Shown here: piece after piece, positions 41,201-56,200 of the stretch
Numbering within the stretch: position 1 is the stretch's first letter
Layout of the letters: each line of letters opens with the position of its first letter
Origin: Elasticomyces elasticus
Taxonomy: Eukaryota; Ascomycota; Dothideomycetes; Mycosphaerellales; Teratosphaeriaceae
Direction: 5' to 3'
Length of the DNA stretch: 64,000 bases
Assembly: GCA_035926095.1 (NCBI GenBank)
Contig: JAVRQT010000002.1
Coordinates: forward strand, 1,178,001 to 1,242,000
The notes under the pieces: generated by a model
Databases searched by the model: none
What the model was told of the DNA's origin: nothing
Seen by the model: only the letters and a program-made list of their open reading frames with translations
Program-made: the position numbers and the translations under genes

Positions 41201-44200
41201 CAAGCTCAGCAAAAAGGAGCAGAAGAAACGAGATAAAGAATCTGGCTTCGGCGAATACGCTGATCTTGCGACGACCGCTGCAGCTGTTGGTGGTATCGCC
41301 GCTTGGGCAGCTAGTGCCTCGCCCGAACCTGAGCCAGATTGGTTGCCGCCCACCAAGAAGGGTAAGAAGGGTAAGAAGGCGAAGGAGCCAGAGCGTGACA
41401 CCCAGGTCATCGAGCCGCCCGCAGAAGATGAAGCTGCTTCGGCAATGCCCGGTACTTGGGGAGCTGAGACGCCAACGGAGCTTCCAGATCCTTTCCAATA
41501 CCAGGTCAAAGATGAGGAGCCTATAGCCGCGCAAGAAGCTGATCCTGTGGCGGATTATTCTACGGGCAAGTCAAAGAAGAAGAAGAAGAAGCGGGAGAGT
41601 GGCAGATTCAACGAGCCGGTTGCCAGCTCGCCTCTTCGATCCGAGTGGAACTACGACGACTACATGGGTTCCCAGCCTGCAAGCCAGGAGAGTGACACGC
41701 GAGCAGCTGAGCTTGATTCCACGGCAGAGCCTGCTTCGTATACGAATGGCAACACCCATCAGCAAGACGAGAGGTCTTCGCAATTTGAAACTACTGCGGC
41801 GACAAATGGTCATACTGCCGAACAAGCAGCACATGGTGCTGTAGAGCATAGACGCGAGTACGAGGACGATGATCGGCAGTATCCAGACGCCACGGCAGCT
41901 ACAGCCTCCATGCCAGCTGGGGATGAGACGAGCCGTGTTGATCGTACTGATCGACGCCCTGAGTACGAGCATGACGATGGTCGTGCTACCGACTCCGCTC
42001 GCTACCACTCGCCTGAGGACGATAATTCTCACTCGGTTGCATCTGAACCGACGGGCGATCGGGATAGTCGGCGTAAATCCTCGAACGGGAAGGCACGCTC
42101 AGACATCGGTTTCGCAGTCGGCGCGGATGAGCAAGACACCCGTTCGGTGGCGGCGTCAGAGCCTATGGACTACTACGATGGGTCCAGGAAGACAAAGTCA
42201 AGATCCAAGCATGAAGACGACGATGCGGAATCTGTGGCTTCGACATCATCCCGCGCTCGTCGCGAGAAAGATAGCTCTTCTGGGAAGAAGGAGAAGAAGA
42301 GCGGCCTGTTTGGTCTGTTCAGTCGCAAATCTGAGGAAGCAGTACCTCTCAGCCGCCAGTCCACGCATTCCGATGAAGCGGCATTGAGTCGAACATCAAC
42401 ACGCAATGGAGATGAGGAGGATGGCGAGCGCAAGCATCGGAAGAAGAAGCACCGGGAAGGTTCGGTATATGCTGACGATGACGACGATACAAGAAGTGTC
42501 ACATCGGAGTCCAGGCACCGGCATCGTCGTGATCGCGATGAGAAGGAGAATATCGAGAACGATCAACGACGCTCAAGCCGACATGACGGCGATGATGCTG
42601 ATGCCAGAAGCGAGTCTGGACACCGACGCCGCCACCGCAGCGAACGTGATGACGACACCCTGTCGCAGGCCGGATCTGAGGGCAGTCACAAGCACCACCA
42701 TCACCGCAGAAGGACTGGGGAAGATACAAACGATTCCAAAGACCGTTCTTTTTTAGGTGAACGGGTAGAGGATCTGCCGCCTCTACCCGCAAGTCGACCT
42801 GAGTCTCCAGTAACAGCAGCAGCCAACTTAGAGCAGGATCACGGCACCCCTGCCCTCGCTGTGCCGGAAGCTCATCCTCCCGCGGAAGCCTCTCGTGGCG
42901 TGTCGGAAGCCTTCCAACCAGATCAGGTTCGAGAGATTGCGCATCCAGATACCAATGATTGGCCTTCTGAGCCCAGTGCGCGTGATGGAGGTGCCGCGTT
43001 CGTCCTTGCGGGACTCACTTCGCTCGCCGATCGTGCTGCTGTGGGACCGGACACTCAGGATAGCCGACACGCTCGCCATCAGTCGGATCAAACTGGCGAG
43101 CCGAGATCGCAGATGTCAGGCCTTGAAGTTCCCCAGGATTGGGAACAATTGCCTTCGTTACCAGTATCACCATCAGTCTCACCAATCCATGACGAGAAGT
43201 ATGGCGCATCTGATGAGATGCCCGCCAATGTGCAAGAGACACCATCACAGTTCGCGGAAGGCATGCAACAGCTACCAGCTTTGCCCATGTCAAGGCCCGA
43301 ATCGCCTGTTGAAACTCAGCACAGCACAGCTGGCAAAATGCCCTCCAATGCGGTGGAAATACCATCACAGGTCGTGGAGGACATGCAACAGCTACCAGCT
43401 TTGCCTGTATCAAGGCCCGAATCGCCTGTCGAGACTCCGCTCAGGCCAGGGCCGTCAGTCAGACCAACTTCTACAACCGCGATCCCTATAAGATTCCCAT
43501 TCGGCCATGCACGCTCGCCCACCAAGGATCGATCCGCAAGTTTTAGCTCGCCATTAGCTTCTACGCCAGTGTCGCCAACATCGATATCCAAGAAGCCCCG
43601 ACCTTCTTCGACAGAGTTTCGGCCTTTGTACTTGGTTGAGCGCAATCGTAAGCCGCAAGAAGTAGAAGAGACTCTACCCAGCCTCCCGTCTAGCAAGCCT
43701 TCTAGTCGAGCTTCGAGTGTTCACAGCAGCGAAGATTGGCATTCTGCAGCAGAAGACCCACCATCACCAGAAACCGCGAAACGGATGATGATCGACGTCG
43801 ACAGCGCGAACAGCTACAATTACGACGAAGAGTATCTTGGTTCCGGACAGACAACTCCCAAGGCAAGCGAGTTCCCTACAGCAACCAGCGAGCGTACAGC
43901 GCGCCAAGCACCGCAATTCTACACGTGGGAGGACTTCGAGCAGGACGAGCGCCTGCACAACGATGGTGTCGGCCCTTCAGGACGAATTGCAACTCAACAT
44001 GCAGATCATGGGCAGTTTGATCGCCCGAGGTCTGAGGTTGATGGCCTTCCGCTTCTGCCTGACAGCCGTCCAGGCTCACCATATGAGTCGCACGCAAAGC
44101 CTGAACCAAAGCTGGGTCGCTCGGCTAAGGCGGTAGCGGCAGCAGCTATGTTTGGTGGTGCTGCGTTGATAGGTCACAATGCTCTGAAGTCACGCGGCCA

Positions 44201-47200
44201 GAGTGACGCCGCTGATGAACGAGGAGACGGACGAGAACAGCCGGAGGGTCGGTATCCGCTACCTGCACCTCAAGTCAAAGACGGAAAATCAGAGAGCATC
44301 ACAGAAAACTCCCCCGAGGAGCAGTCCACAGCGTCACGCAAGCGGTCGAAGAAAGGAAAGAAGAAGTCAGCGACGCAGTCTTTCCTGGCTGCAAGTGAAG
44401 ACACGCTCGCTCAGACCGAAACAACCTCACCACGAGACCTCGAACAAGCCGTCAATGATGAGCGTCGGCATACAGAGGGCGATCTAGAGCCTGTCGCGGC
44501 CCACGATCGAGCCATAGTGGACGATGCATTCCGAGACCAAGAAGCGACCCAGCTTGCGACAACGCCAATCGTGCCGCTTCGACATGTCGAGACCGACAGC
44601 TTCTTCGATATCGAACGCTCTGCCGAGGAGGGAGTACCCAACCAACCTACTGAGAGTACAGAGCATACTGAGATCTACAATGCACCCATCATCCAAGGGA
44701 CGCGACAGGCCGAGACCGAACAACCGGACGCACAAGATCAGCCTACGTCAACCGAGCTTGTTTCCACGAACGATTTCTTTGCCGCAGAAGGTCGTGCGGA
44801 GGACGGTGTAGTCGACGAGGACCTAGCGATTGCGGCTGAGGTTCAACATGCTGAAGAAGATCGTAGCTTGGAAAGAGATAGCGCTACCCACAGAGATGCG
44901 CTCACCGACGATGACGCTGTGACTGCTGCAAAGCTACAGGAACCACCACCTGAATCTGACCCAGCACCTGTGATAAAACCCGCAGCGGCGATCGTACCTC
45001 AATCTCTCAAAGAAGTCAACGTCACGCGCGCAGAGGATGCACAGAGCACCGAGGATGTGCCCAGCTCAACGCCCGAGCAAAGCTTTTCCTCCAGATTGTT
45101 TGGCGTATTCAGGAACCCGTTCGCTGCGGCCAAGGACGCACCAAGCTCGCGAGCGCCCAGTCAGACTCTGAAGGAGCCACTAAGTGCGCAGAAGACAGAC
45201 AACACTTACGTCGACACCTCAGCAGGAGGGCATGTCGCTGTCACCGACGTGGTGCCGGAGCAGAGCAGTGAGACGGTGACACAACCAACCCAGCCGCCTG
45301 CTGAGAAGGATCTTGCGGTTCAAGCTACAGACGATTCAGCTGGTGAACTGAGGCAACACCCAGCGACGCAGCCTGAAGAGGTTGCTCCGGAAACTATCGA
45401 TCCCACGTCCATGCGCAAGAAGCTCAAAAAAGACAAGAAGAAGAAGCGGCAGGCATGGTCCGACGATGCCGAGATCGACGACGAGCCCAAGGCAAGTTCA
45501 CCCCGATCCGACGTACCAGACCCTGTAGAGCCTACATTGCCTTCTGTCGGAGATCCGGAATCTCGTGCTGCATCACCGGAAGAGATCGCTCTCCCAGACA
45601 ACGGCGATGAAGATCTTACTGTGGCGTTCCCGGAAGACATCGCTCTCCCAGACAATGGCGATGAAGACCTTGTCGCCAGCGGCGTTTCATTTCCAGGCCT
45701 GAAAGGCATGACTCAGTTTGAAGACGACCCCAGCGTCTCAGCAATGCCTGGTCTGTCTGGCAAGGCCATTGTGCTCGAAGGTGCGGAGCTTCCATGGCAA
45801 TTCATTGGTGAAGGTGCACCGGAACCTGAAAACAGCATCGCGGACATCGCGTCAGACTTCGCGTCTCCTGCGACTGCGGTCAAGTCAGATAAGGATGTCG
45901 CTAGGCAGCCAGACTCGCAGACAGAAGAGACATCAAAGGCGGCATATATGGACACTCAGCGCGAGGAGCCAGATCCCACGGTTGAGCAGCTGGACGAGTC
46001 AACCTGGCAGCCTCTTTCGAAGAAGAACAAGAAAGCCAAGAAAGGTAAGAAGTCTGGTGTGTACGACTCGGCGCCGATAGTGCCGCTTGAGGAAGAGGTT
46101 GCATCGACGGAGTCAGCGCAGCCCCCCGCAACGAATGAGCACGTCAACATGTTGGAGACTCCAGATGAGCAGTCCGAGATGCTCTGGGAACCGCCTTTGA
46201 AGAAGAGAGGGAAGAAGGGAAAGAAGTCTGCAATGTCGGATCCGGAGGTATCGACACCGGTCGAGGAAGAGGCCATCTCAGCGGACGAAACACCGCTGCC
46301 TGCCTCGCTTGAAGCTGTTCAAGTGCCTACGATTTCTGCTGAGGTGCCTGAGACTTTCTGGGAACTAACGCCGAAGAAGAAAGGCAAGAAGGACAAGAGA
46401 GTCGCGGAGTCTGCTCTACTGGAACCGGAGCCTGCTGTTTCCCTCGAAGAAGAAGCTATCATTACCGAGCCATCACAGCCTTCCGTGTCTCGCGAGGACT
46501 TCATCTCGACAGAGGCGCCTGTTGATGAGTCCGAGATCTCCTGGGAACCCATGCCGAAGAAGAAGGGAAAGAAGGGCAAAAAGGGCAACCTTCAGGATGA
46601 CGAGGCCATCACTCCACGAGAAGAGGTGGCCACAGCACTAGAGCCAATACAGATTCCTGCTTTGCTCGAGCAGAACCATGCCGCCGACGCTCTCACTGAT
46701 GAAGCTTTCTGGGAACCAATGTCGAAGAAGAAAAGCAAGAAGGACAAGAAGGGTAGCAAGTCTGCCCTGCTTGGTCCTGAGCCCGTCACCTCCTTTGAAG
46801 CAGAGGCTATAGCCAATGAGCCTCAAGAGCTGTCCGTCTCGCGTGAGGACAAAAGTACACCTGAGAACCCTGCTGATGAGCCTGACACCTCCTGGGAACC
46901 CATGTCCAAGAAGAAGGGTAAGAAGGACAAGAAAGACAACAAGCCTACTTCACTCGACGCGGCGTCAGCCATTCCACGTGAAGAAGAGGCGGCTTTCGCC
47001 GTCGAGCCAGCACAGGACTCTGCCTCGCATGCAGAAGTCGACGTCAGCGAAACTCCATTTGAAGACGCCGAGTCTCTTTGGGAGCCAAAATCCAAAAAGA
47101 AGAGCAAGAAGAGCAAGAACTCTATTCTGCAGGACTTGCCTCCTACAGCACCACCCGAAGAGCATGTGTCTGAACCTGCAGAGCTACCGGTCCCGCTCGT

Positions 47201-50200
47201 GGAAGCCAGTGTGCATGAAACGCCAATTGAAGAGCCCGAGCCTGTTTGGGAACCCCCATCGAAGAAGAAGGGCAAGAAAGGCAAGAAAGCAACGCAGCCA
47301 TTCGATTCTACGCCAACACCCGAACCTCCTTCTGCAAGTGAAGGAGATTTCAAGGAAGCTGAGATGCTGGTCGTGGATGATGGTGCTCATGCAGTACCTC
47401 CTCTCGGTTTGCGACAACCGGATGATGAAGTTGATGTGGTAGAGGAGATCAACACTGAGTCGGCATTTATGAAGAAGAAAAGCAAGAAGTCGAAGAAAGG
47501 TCATCAAGTGCTGTCCTGGGACGACGAAGCATCCAAGGAGACTTCTGAGGACCTGAGAAAGACTGACGATCGCGATCTTGATGTCTCCGAAGCTGTGGAC
47601 GACGCTGACAACGCGACAACCGAACCTTTCTCAGACGTGGGGGCTGGTTTGTCAAACCCAGAGCCTGCCTTGGCTGAGGATGTGAGTCGTGATGTTGACC
47701 TCGAGACAGTGCCGGAGGCCTGGGAACCCACTCCCAAGAAGAGCAAGAAAGGCAAGAAGGCGAACAGAGTCAACTTCTTCGACGCAGAGGACACGTCGGA
47801 GATGCCTGTTGTATCCGACAAACTCGACGATGCCGACATTGATCGTTCCACCGTCGAGAAAGTAGATCCGATGCAAACGGACGTCGAGCCAGCACTGCCT
47901 GTTGAAGATACCGAAGCTGCAGCCAGCATCGCGCTCGAGTACCCTTCATCAACGCCCGAAGCTAATCAGCACGAGATTGGAGACGCGCTTACAAGCCAAG
48001 GATTGACCTCCCAGCATGACGAAAACACGCACGAAGACCGCGTGGATGAGGATCTGCCTGCGTCCGCTCCGACCAATGACGAGCACAGTGGAGAGGCATC
48101 TCACGGCCTTTCCGGACCCTCTCTCCTTGACGTGAGCAACGAGATTTCCATCGTAGGTGCAGATGCCTTCGAGACCCGTGAGGCTGACATTCACACCGAC
48201 GTGGCGCCTGAGCAAGACAATTCGCAGACAGCATCTCATGCTGCGTTCGAGCAATCTGTAGTCGACGACGAAGCAGAACGTATTCCGCAGTCGTCATTTG
48301 TGCCGAGCGAGGACATAACAGCTACAGACCTTCCAGACGAAGCTGAACCAGATTGGTCAAACGAGCTCGGAGGCAGAAAGAAGAAGAAGAAGGATAAGAA
48401 GGGCATGCGTGGTGCTGTCGATGTTGAGAGAGAGCCACTTGATACAACTTTCATACCGGAATCTCATGAAATGAGCACCGACCCAGCCGCCGAAGCAAAT
48501 GGAGTCGATAACGATGGCACAGGCGACATTGAAGCAGACTGGAAAGGCTCGAAGAACAGCAAGAAGCAGAAAAAGAAGGGCAAGAAGGCGGGACAGGGCA
48601 TCAATGAGAGCTTTGATGCGCCTATCCACTATTCCGATACTCCAAGCAGTGAGCGAGATGCTGCAGCGGTCGCATCGGAGACAACGAATGCCTTAGCAGA
48701 ATCACCACCGCCTGCATCCGCAGCACAAGAGGGTGCGGTCGGCCTTGAAAGTCAACTCGACGGGCATGATGCTCCGTCTACCCGCCACATCGAAGGAGAT
48801 GTGTCAAGCCCCATGCCTGATCCGGATGAGGACGATAGTACACTTGCACGAACAGCATCGCCGCCAACAGAATCTGCCGCCGAGGTATCAAGCGACTTGT
48901 TGCCGCTGTCACCAGCATCCAACAGTATCTTCAGTACGCCGATGGATGACTTCGCGAGCGGCGTGTACCAGGATGCACCTAGTGGCGACACCCATCCTAC
49001 TACTCCCATGCAATCAGAAGCACTGACTCCGACCGCTGAGGAGTTTACGAGCGCAATCGAGGAAGCACAGCCCTCGGCGCCATGGTCGAATGAGGTCGAA
49101 CATATGGTGTCCGAGGAGCTCCCGCCTTTACCCCCTTCGCCGGTTGTGACTGCGATGGATGAGACAATCCATGAACCTGCCAGAGATGATGACATGCTTT
49201 CACGTACTGCAAGTCCCGATATCAAGCCAGAGCCGATCGAAGTTGCCCCTGTAGTAGAAGAGCAGCATTGGCCTTCAAGTGTCGACGTACATGACCCAGT
49301 GCACAACACTTCTCAGCACAGTGAGGAGGCGATCACTTTGCCGACGGTATACGAAGCTGGTGAACCTTCGGCAGTCCTTCTTGCAGGCGTTGATGACGCT
49401 GCTGGAGATGAATCGATGCCTCACGAAAGCTACAGCAAGCCTGGCAAGAAGGGAAAGAAGAAGGGAAAGAAAGCCGCACTCTTTGCAGCTGATGACTGGA
49501 CGGAGGACCCGGCGACCGAAGACTCTTCGCCAGCGGGCGACAATAGTTCAGCCAGCCGCGCGGATGTCGGACTTGCTGCCGGCGCTGCTGCTGCCTTGGC
49601 TACTGCTGCCCTTTTGGTACCCCACGAGCAGACGCCTGAATCTCCCCTTCCCTCGACGAAGCGCTCAAAGAAAGACAAGCGAAAGTCTAAAGCAAGCAGT
49701 TGGGCGGCGCTGGATGATGATAACGATGTGCCAACTGCATCTACACCCGACAGTGTTGTGGTCGATAATGAGCCAACGTCGATTAGCGCTGATAGGCAGC
49801 GCCAGGAAGGAACTGGCGTGGAGCGGAACATCTCACATACGCAGTGGCTAGCTTCTCCCGGAGGTGAAGCATTGGACCGAGTGCAAGATGCGCAGCCAGA
49901 AGATGAAATGGAGCACATCGCCGAGCAAGAGACGCCTAATTTTACCACCAAGCCGTCGAAGAAGGACAAACGGAGGGCGAAGGCTGAGGCTTCGCAGGCT
50001 TGGGAGGATGAATCGACCCGGGACACGAACATGGCAGACGACACAAAAGTCAACTCGTTGCCAGAGGCTGCTTCATACAACGCACAACCAATGCACGGCG
50101 CTTTCGGTGATCTTACAACCACGTCGGAAGAGCCTCGTGAGCTCTCTGGAGGTTCTGGTCATACTCCGAACAGCAATGTCGGCCAAGAGCAAAGCCCTGT

Positions 50201-53200
50201 CACCGAGACCGACTGGTATACGCCCGTGACACTGGGCTCTACGATGCCCATGCACGATATGCGAGACGAGCCGCCGCAGACAGCCTTCGCGCAGCCTGAT
50301 AGCGACCATCATCCACCAACGATTCCAGAGGACGGCGCTGAACTTGCTCAGCACGTAGACGAGCAGCGTGACTCTTTGTCCTCCGCTGTTGACCGGGAAA
50401 TGACCATGTTGCAGATTGAGGAACCCAGCGTGGACGAAGGAGAAGCATGGCCTGCTACTTTCTCTACCAAGCGCTCGAAGAAGGACAAGCGCAAGGCAAA
50501 GGCAACGGCTGCCGAACCTATCGACATACCCCAGGAGGACTCCTACGAAAACTTTCACCAAAATCAGCCGGAGAACGCCAGCGATGATCTCAGACCCGTT
50601 ACCGAGGAGCATGGCGAAGTACTAGAATCCGCGGTGGAAGTGCCGTTTCCGCAGGCTGTTCCAGTTGACGATACGGCACCACCTGTGCAGGAAGAACGGC
50701 CCACCGCAATCTTTACGAAGCGCTCGAAAAAAGACAAGCGTAAGAATCGGGCGCTTGACCACGATGGTCCCGAGGACACTGCAGATGATCTCACAGTCAA
50801 CACCACGTTTCCCGACGAGCGCGAGCGGCTGCCAGACCTCAGCATGACAGATCCAACGCGCGAGACTGGTTCAACCGACTCGCCGCTTCCGGCTATGCAA
50901 GAAGAATGGCCGGCTGACGTATCGACGAAGCGCTCGAAGAAAGACAAGCGAAAGAACAAGCTAAGCGAGATGGACACGACACAGACGGAGTCAGCGCCTG
51001 TTCTGCCAATTGATCGCAGCCTCGAGCAGAGCGAAAACGTTGACGATGCCAATACGCCCACCACTGCTGCTGATCAGGAGCCGCTACATGCGACGATAGA
51101 CGAGCTGACGTCAAGGAATGACCAGCCAACAGAGATTGGAGGCAGCGAAACACAAGCTCCGGCTGGTGACACTCCTATGCCATGGCCTGCCGCTTACACA
51201 ACGAAACGGTCGAAGAAAGACAAGCGGAAGGGGAAGAGTAGCGGGACTGCCACGCCTGCCATAGCAGAGCAACCGTTGCCAGTGACCTCTGCGTACGATG
51301 ATGCTATCACGAGTCGCGACGTCCCCGCTTCCAACGATATGAGAGGTTTCTCGCCAGCAACCGAGGACCTCACCGCGAATTCTTGGCCAGCACCAGCAGC
51401 ATATACTGACGAGACGGAGGGCCAGCATCCCGTCGAGCCTTCAGCGGAGACGGAAGTGAACTGGCCTGCCCCCGTCACGACCAAGCGCTCGAAGAAGGAC
51501 AAGCGAAAGGGTAAGAACAGCGGCTTTGCCTCGCCTGCACCAGCAGAAGAGCCAATCTTGGCCGCGACTGCCGACGATGAGTTTGCATTGGCGCGCGATG
51601 ATCATGATGATGTGCCAATGCAATCCTCAGATCACGAAGCCATGGTGGTGGACGCAAGTCCAAGCCTGGCAGACGCTCTTGCTGAAGAAGTGACACAGCC
51701 GCAACCTGAACACCTTGCAGAAGAACAGGACGTCGAGTGGCCTGCCAGTATCTCGACCAAGCGCTCGAAGAAAGACAAACGCAAGGGGAAGACCAGCAAC
51801 ACTCTGTCGCCAAGTATGAGCAGGGAAGCAATTCCTGCGCATACAGAACCGATTGCGGAGATTGAGCCAGCCATTGAGCCGATTCGACCCTCAATACAGC
51901 CGGATGTGCATCTTGTGGATTCGGAGGCTGTGGAGGCGTCGTTGTCTCCTGTCACAGAGCAGCCCGCTGTGCTGGTCGAGGAGGATTGGCCGACTTCTTT
52001 GAAACGCTCGAAGAAAGACAAGAAGAAGACAAAGAAGAGCGATCAATTCGTCACCCCTGTCGAGCCCACCGAGCCAGCAATGGAGCATGTTGATGATGAA
52101 GATGGCCTTCGTTCTGCTCCGGATCAGCCAGATGAGATCTCTCGTACGCTGGCCGCGGAAGAAAGCACATCTCACGCCACCCCGGAGCTCGATGATAGTC
52201 AGCCGTCGCCTGTGACGGGCGAGGAACGGCCCACATTCTCGAGCAAACGTTCGAAGAAGGATAAGCGCAAAGCACAATCAGCTTTCCTGTCGCGAACGAC
52301 TGACGATGCAGAGAAAGAAGCGACTGATGTCCAACCCGAGTCCGGCCCTGCTCGATTTGTCAACGTGGAGGATGAGGCGATGGAGAGATATTCACCACAG
52401 TACGACGCACCCATCGAGAACGACGACTCGCCAGCTCCATCGATGGATCGACCAACATACGAGTCATACTCTCCGGAAGTCAGTGACCGACCAGACCACC
52501 AGGATGCCGTCGCGCCCGTCGCGGTTCCGCATGTCGCTCAGGAACATGCGTCATCAGAGACACTACATGGTCGACCACAGTCACCCCAGCAACACTTCTT
52601 CGCAGACGGCCATCCCGCTGTGTTCGAGCGACAGATCGCAGAAGAGAGCCCTGTGTCCCGAAACGTGGATCCTGATGTACAATCTGAGCGTGTGCCTGAC
52701 ATCGACTTTGCTGCCACCCTTGCCGCTGGCCTTGCAGATAGTGGCTTTGATCCGGATCTCGTTGTTAATGATGCAACGTTCCACCGAAGAGCTTCGCCAC
52801 CTGCCACGCAGCCCGAGGCTGATCCCGAGGAAGTTTTCACCACGACCTCAAAGCGGAAGAAGAAGGGCAAGCAAGCAAAGCGGTTGGAAGCGCAAGACTG
52901 GACGCCAGAGCCATGGAGTGAGCAGGCAACCGAAGAGGGCTTTACGGAAAACAACGAGTCCCGGATGCCTGACCAACCTCAAGAGGGCTTCGACTCAGAT
53001 GTTGTGCATAGCCTTCAACAGTCTGGGTTCGATCCAATGTTGCTGCAACAAGCGATGTCAAGTAACGGCGCAACGTCGAACGATATCACCGAGGACGACA
53101 CCGGCATCTCCTTCTCAACGAGTCGACGAGCGAAGAAAGGCAAGAAAGGGAAAGCGGCGGCCCGAGGAGAGACACTCACGCTCGACACAGGCGTTGGTCC

Positions 53201-56200
53201 TAACGAGGACGCCTCAGCAACTCATGAAGCGCCATCACTCGAAAATGAGCGTCAGCTTGGAACGCATCACGACTTGCTGCAGCAAGACAGCTTGGACAGT
53301 CCCACTGTTCAGCCAGTGTTCGACAATGATATAGCGCCGAATCACGAAGCGCCTCTGCAGCATCCAGTCGAACACGCCACCGAGCCGCAAATGGGCGACC
53401 CAGCAGTCCCAGCAAGTGCTGCGGACGAGATCGTGATCGACCCAGCACATACGTTCAACGTAGCAGGAGACAGAGAGCTGGACTTGGACGAGATGGACAA
53501 GGCATACAGTGCGTTCAAGAAGAAAGACCGACGGAAGAAGAAGAAGCAGAAGGCCACGGAGGATGTCGTTGAGCGTGCGCCGACACCACCGTTCACGACT
53601 CCACTACAAGAATCGATGCCGGGACCCGATAATGCACCAACACTTGAAGTTGTGCCTGACCATGCTGCGATAGGTTCTCGTGACCGGCCAGCATCGCAAG
53701 ACTTTGATGTCCCGCAGACTGAACGTGGCTTTGCGACTCTTTCAAGTCCCGACGACACTTCGAGCAAAGTCCACAACCTCTTCCCCGGTCTCGCCAGAGT
53801 CAAGCGTCGAGCACCTTCTGTCACCTCGCCGACGGGACAACCACATGGTACATCTATGGGCGGCCGCCCTGGTCTGCTTCACATCTCGGAGGCCTCCCCG
53901 ACTCTACCAGAGCCTCCTGGCCAACAACCATCGCCCACTGGTGAGGGCGCCTCATCGCAGGACGATAGGACTTCGGACACTCGTTACGATGAGCGCGTGA
54001 CTGAGAGGGCCATTGCAGCTCCTTGGTCTTTTGCTGCGCTTGACAGTCCACGCGCACTCCCGGAATCTCCTGTGCTGCCCACGAAGCAGCACGAGATCGC
54101 CAGAGACAGTGGGTACCAGGAAATGAGCACCCCACCGCTGAATCGCCAGTCTGTGGAGAGCGCAGGCTCTGCGAGCCACGGTATCCATACCTCAGTGTCG
54201 CGAGAGAGTCTACGGAGCAGGCGCTCCACTGAGCCTTTGCACATTGCCACCGATGCAGGTCCTGATTGGGATTTGAGCGTGCCCAAGCAGCGCCCGTCAG
54301 ACGAGACGCCCATTTCAGCAGCGGAGCACTCGCGCACACCAAGCCGAGAAATTGCAGCAACGCCGCTGGAGTCGACGACAAAGAACAGGGCATCGTATCT
54401 CTTCCAGAGCCCACCAGCCAACCTACGTGCCAGGCCGGACACGTTGTATTCGCCGTCCCAGGAGCGTAGGAGCGAGTCGGACTACTTCATGCAGACATAT
54501 GCAGAGCCGCAAGCAACGCCAACTCGAAGTGCTTCAAGCAGCGGTCCCCATGGGCATCCACCGGTGTCGTTGCCGTCGAACGGTCCACTCAGCCCGCGGA
54601 CGCTGGATATCATTCCTGAGGAGCACGGCGCTACCAAACGGAGCAAGGACGATGCAGACCTTGGTGGTCCAGCTACGGTCAAGGCTATTCGCCGGACTGA
54701 GACTCCGCAAGCAATTCGCACGTCTAAGGAGCAGGCATTGTCTCCGTTTCGACCCACAGTTACCATACCTGCAACCGATATGAGGTCGAGGAGCAACCCT
54801 CTGTCGACTGACGACCTTATCAACCGACTGTCATGGCCTGCGTTTGACGACGACAACAGCACAGTCAACATCAACAGGTCGCTGAAACGCGGCACCCCCA
54901 GACCTACTTTGTCTGAGGCGCGTTCGCCCAGCGTAGTGAGCAATGTCTCGAATGCAAGCGTGGGTCAACGCTTGATGTCTCCCAACGACCTTCGCTCCTT
55001 CTCTCGCAGCAGCAACCGCAGTTCAACTCCTACGCTCAGACGTATCGATCGCAGCTTATCAGGTGACCTGCGGGCCGCATCCAGGCGGGGCGACACGGGC
55101 TCTTCCGTTGGGGCGAGGTCTTCACCCAAAACAATACCCTTCGAGGCACCACCAACTCCGCCGTCGAACGATGAGGACGTGATCATTGCCGGCGCTGCAG
55201 GCGCTGCGGTAATGGCCGATGTCTTCGTAAGTGACCCGGGTCGTCTGCATGCGCGTGCCGCTGACAGCCTCATGCAGCAGGGCTACGGTGATGCGCGCGG
55301 ATCGCAAGTCTCGCCTACGCGACCGCCAAGCGTGCGCAAGCGGCAAAGCATGCATATAACAGATCTGGAGTCCAAACTCGACCAGCTTGTCGCAGAGAAC
55401 GAAGCGCTTCAGGATGCTAAGCACAATGTCGAGCGCAACCACGAGGCAACAAGCTACCAACAGGATGTCAACTCGCAGGCAATGCGCGAAGCACTTCAGG
55501 CACGCGATCTGCAGCTGCATGAGAAAGAAGTCGAGATCGGCCGCATCCAAGCTATGCTGCAGCCGCTGCGGGAGGAAATCGATCGTCTCAACGAGCTCAA
55601 TGGAGGCTTGACTGAAGCGAACAGAAATCTTGTGGACGACACTAATGGGCGATATGCAACACTACAAGCCGAGCACGCACAAGCACACGAGCAGTGGCAG
55701 TCTACCAGCCGCGAGCTCGATCTGTCGCGGCAGGAACATGGGCAGCTTACCTCGACTATGCGTGATGCTATCGCCGCACAAATTGCCAGTGCACTCGCAG
55801 ACAAGAATGCTGAGATACGACGACTGCGCGAAGAACTAGAGATCGCCAGCGACCAGATCCGATCATTGCAGGTGCAGATCCAATCTTCGAAGTCGAATGA
55901 GTTCCTCACGGTGCGTGATGAGGACTACTTCGATGGCGCCTGCCAGAAGCTATGTCAGCACGTTCAGCAATGGGTGCTACGCTTCTCCAAGCTATCGGAC
56001 AACCGTATCTGTCGGCTGTCGACTGATCTCCGCGATGACAAGATCGAGAACAGGCTCGACAATGCCATACTGGACGGATCGGACGTCGACAAGCTACTGG
56101 GTGATCGCATCAAGAGGCGCGATGTGTTCATGTCGGTGGTCATGACGATGGTGTGGGAGTTTGTCTTCACGCGCTACCTCTTCGGCATGGACCGCGAACA

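Noticed and set aside
42740..42760. Acceptor-like TTCTTTTTTAG in the giant gene
   Set aside because: No plausible donor lies within 40-150 nt upstream and the frame is open and repeat-like on both sides.
35239..43700. Many long antisense and alternate-frame open frames across the giant gene
   Set aside because: They are shadows created by repetitive, GC-rich codons. Their translations are low-complexity Arg/Ser/Pro sequences without domain character.
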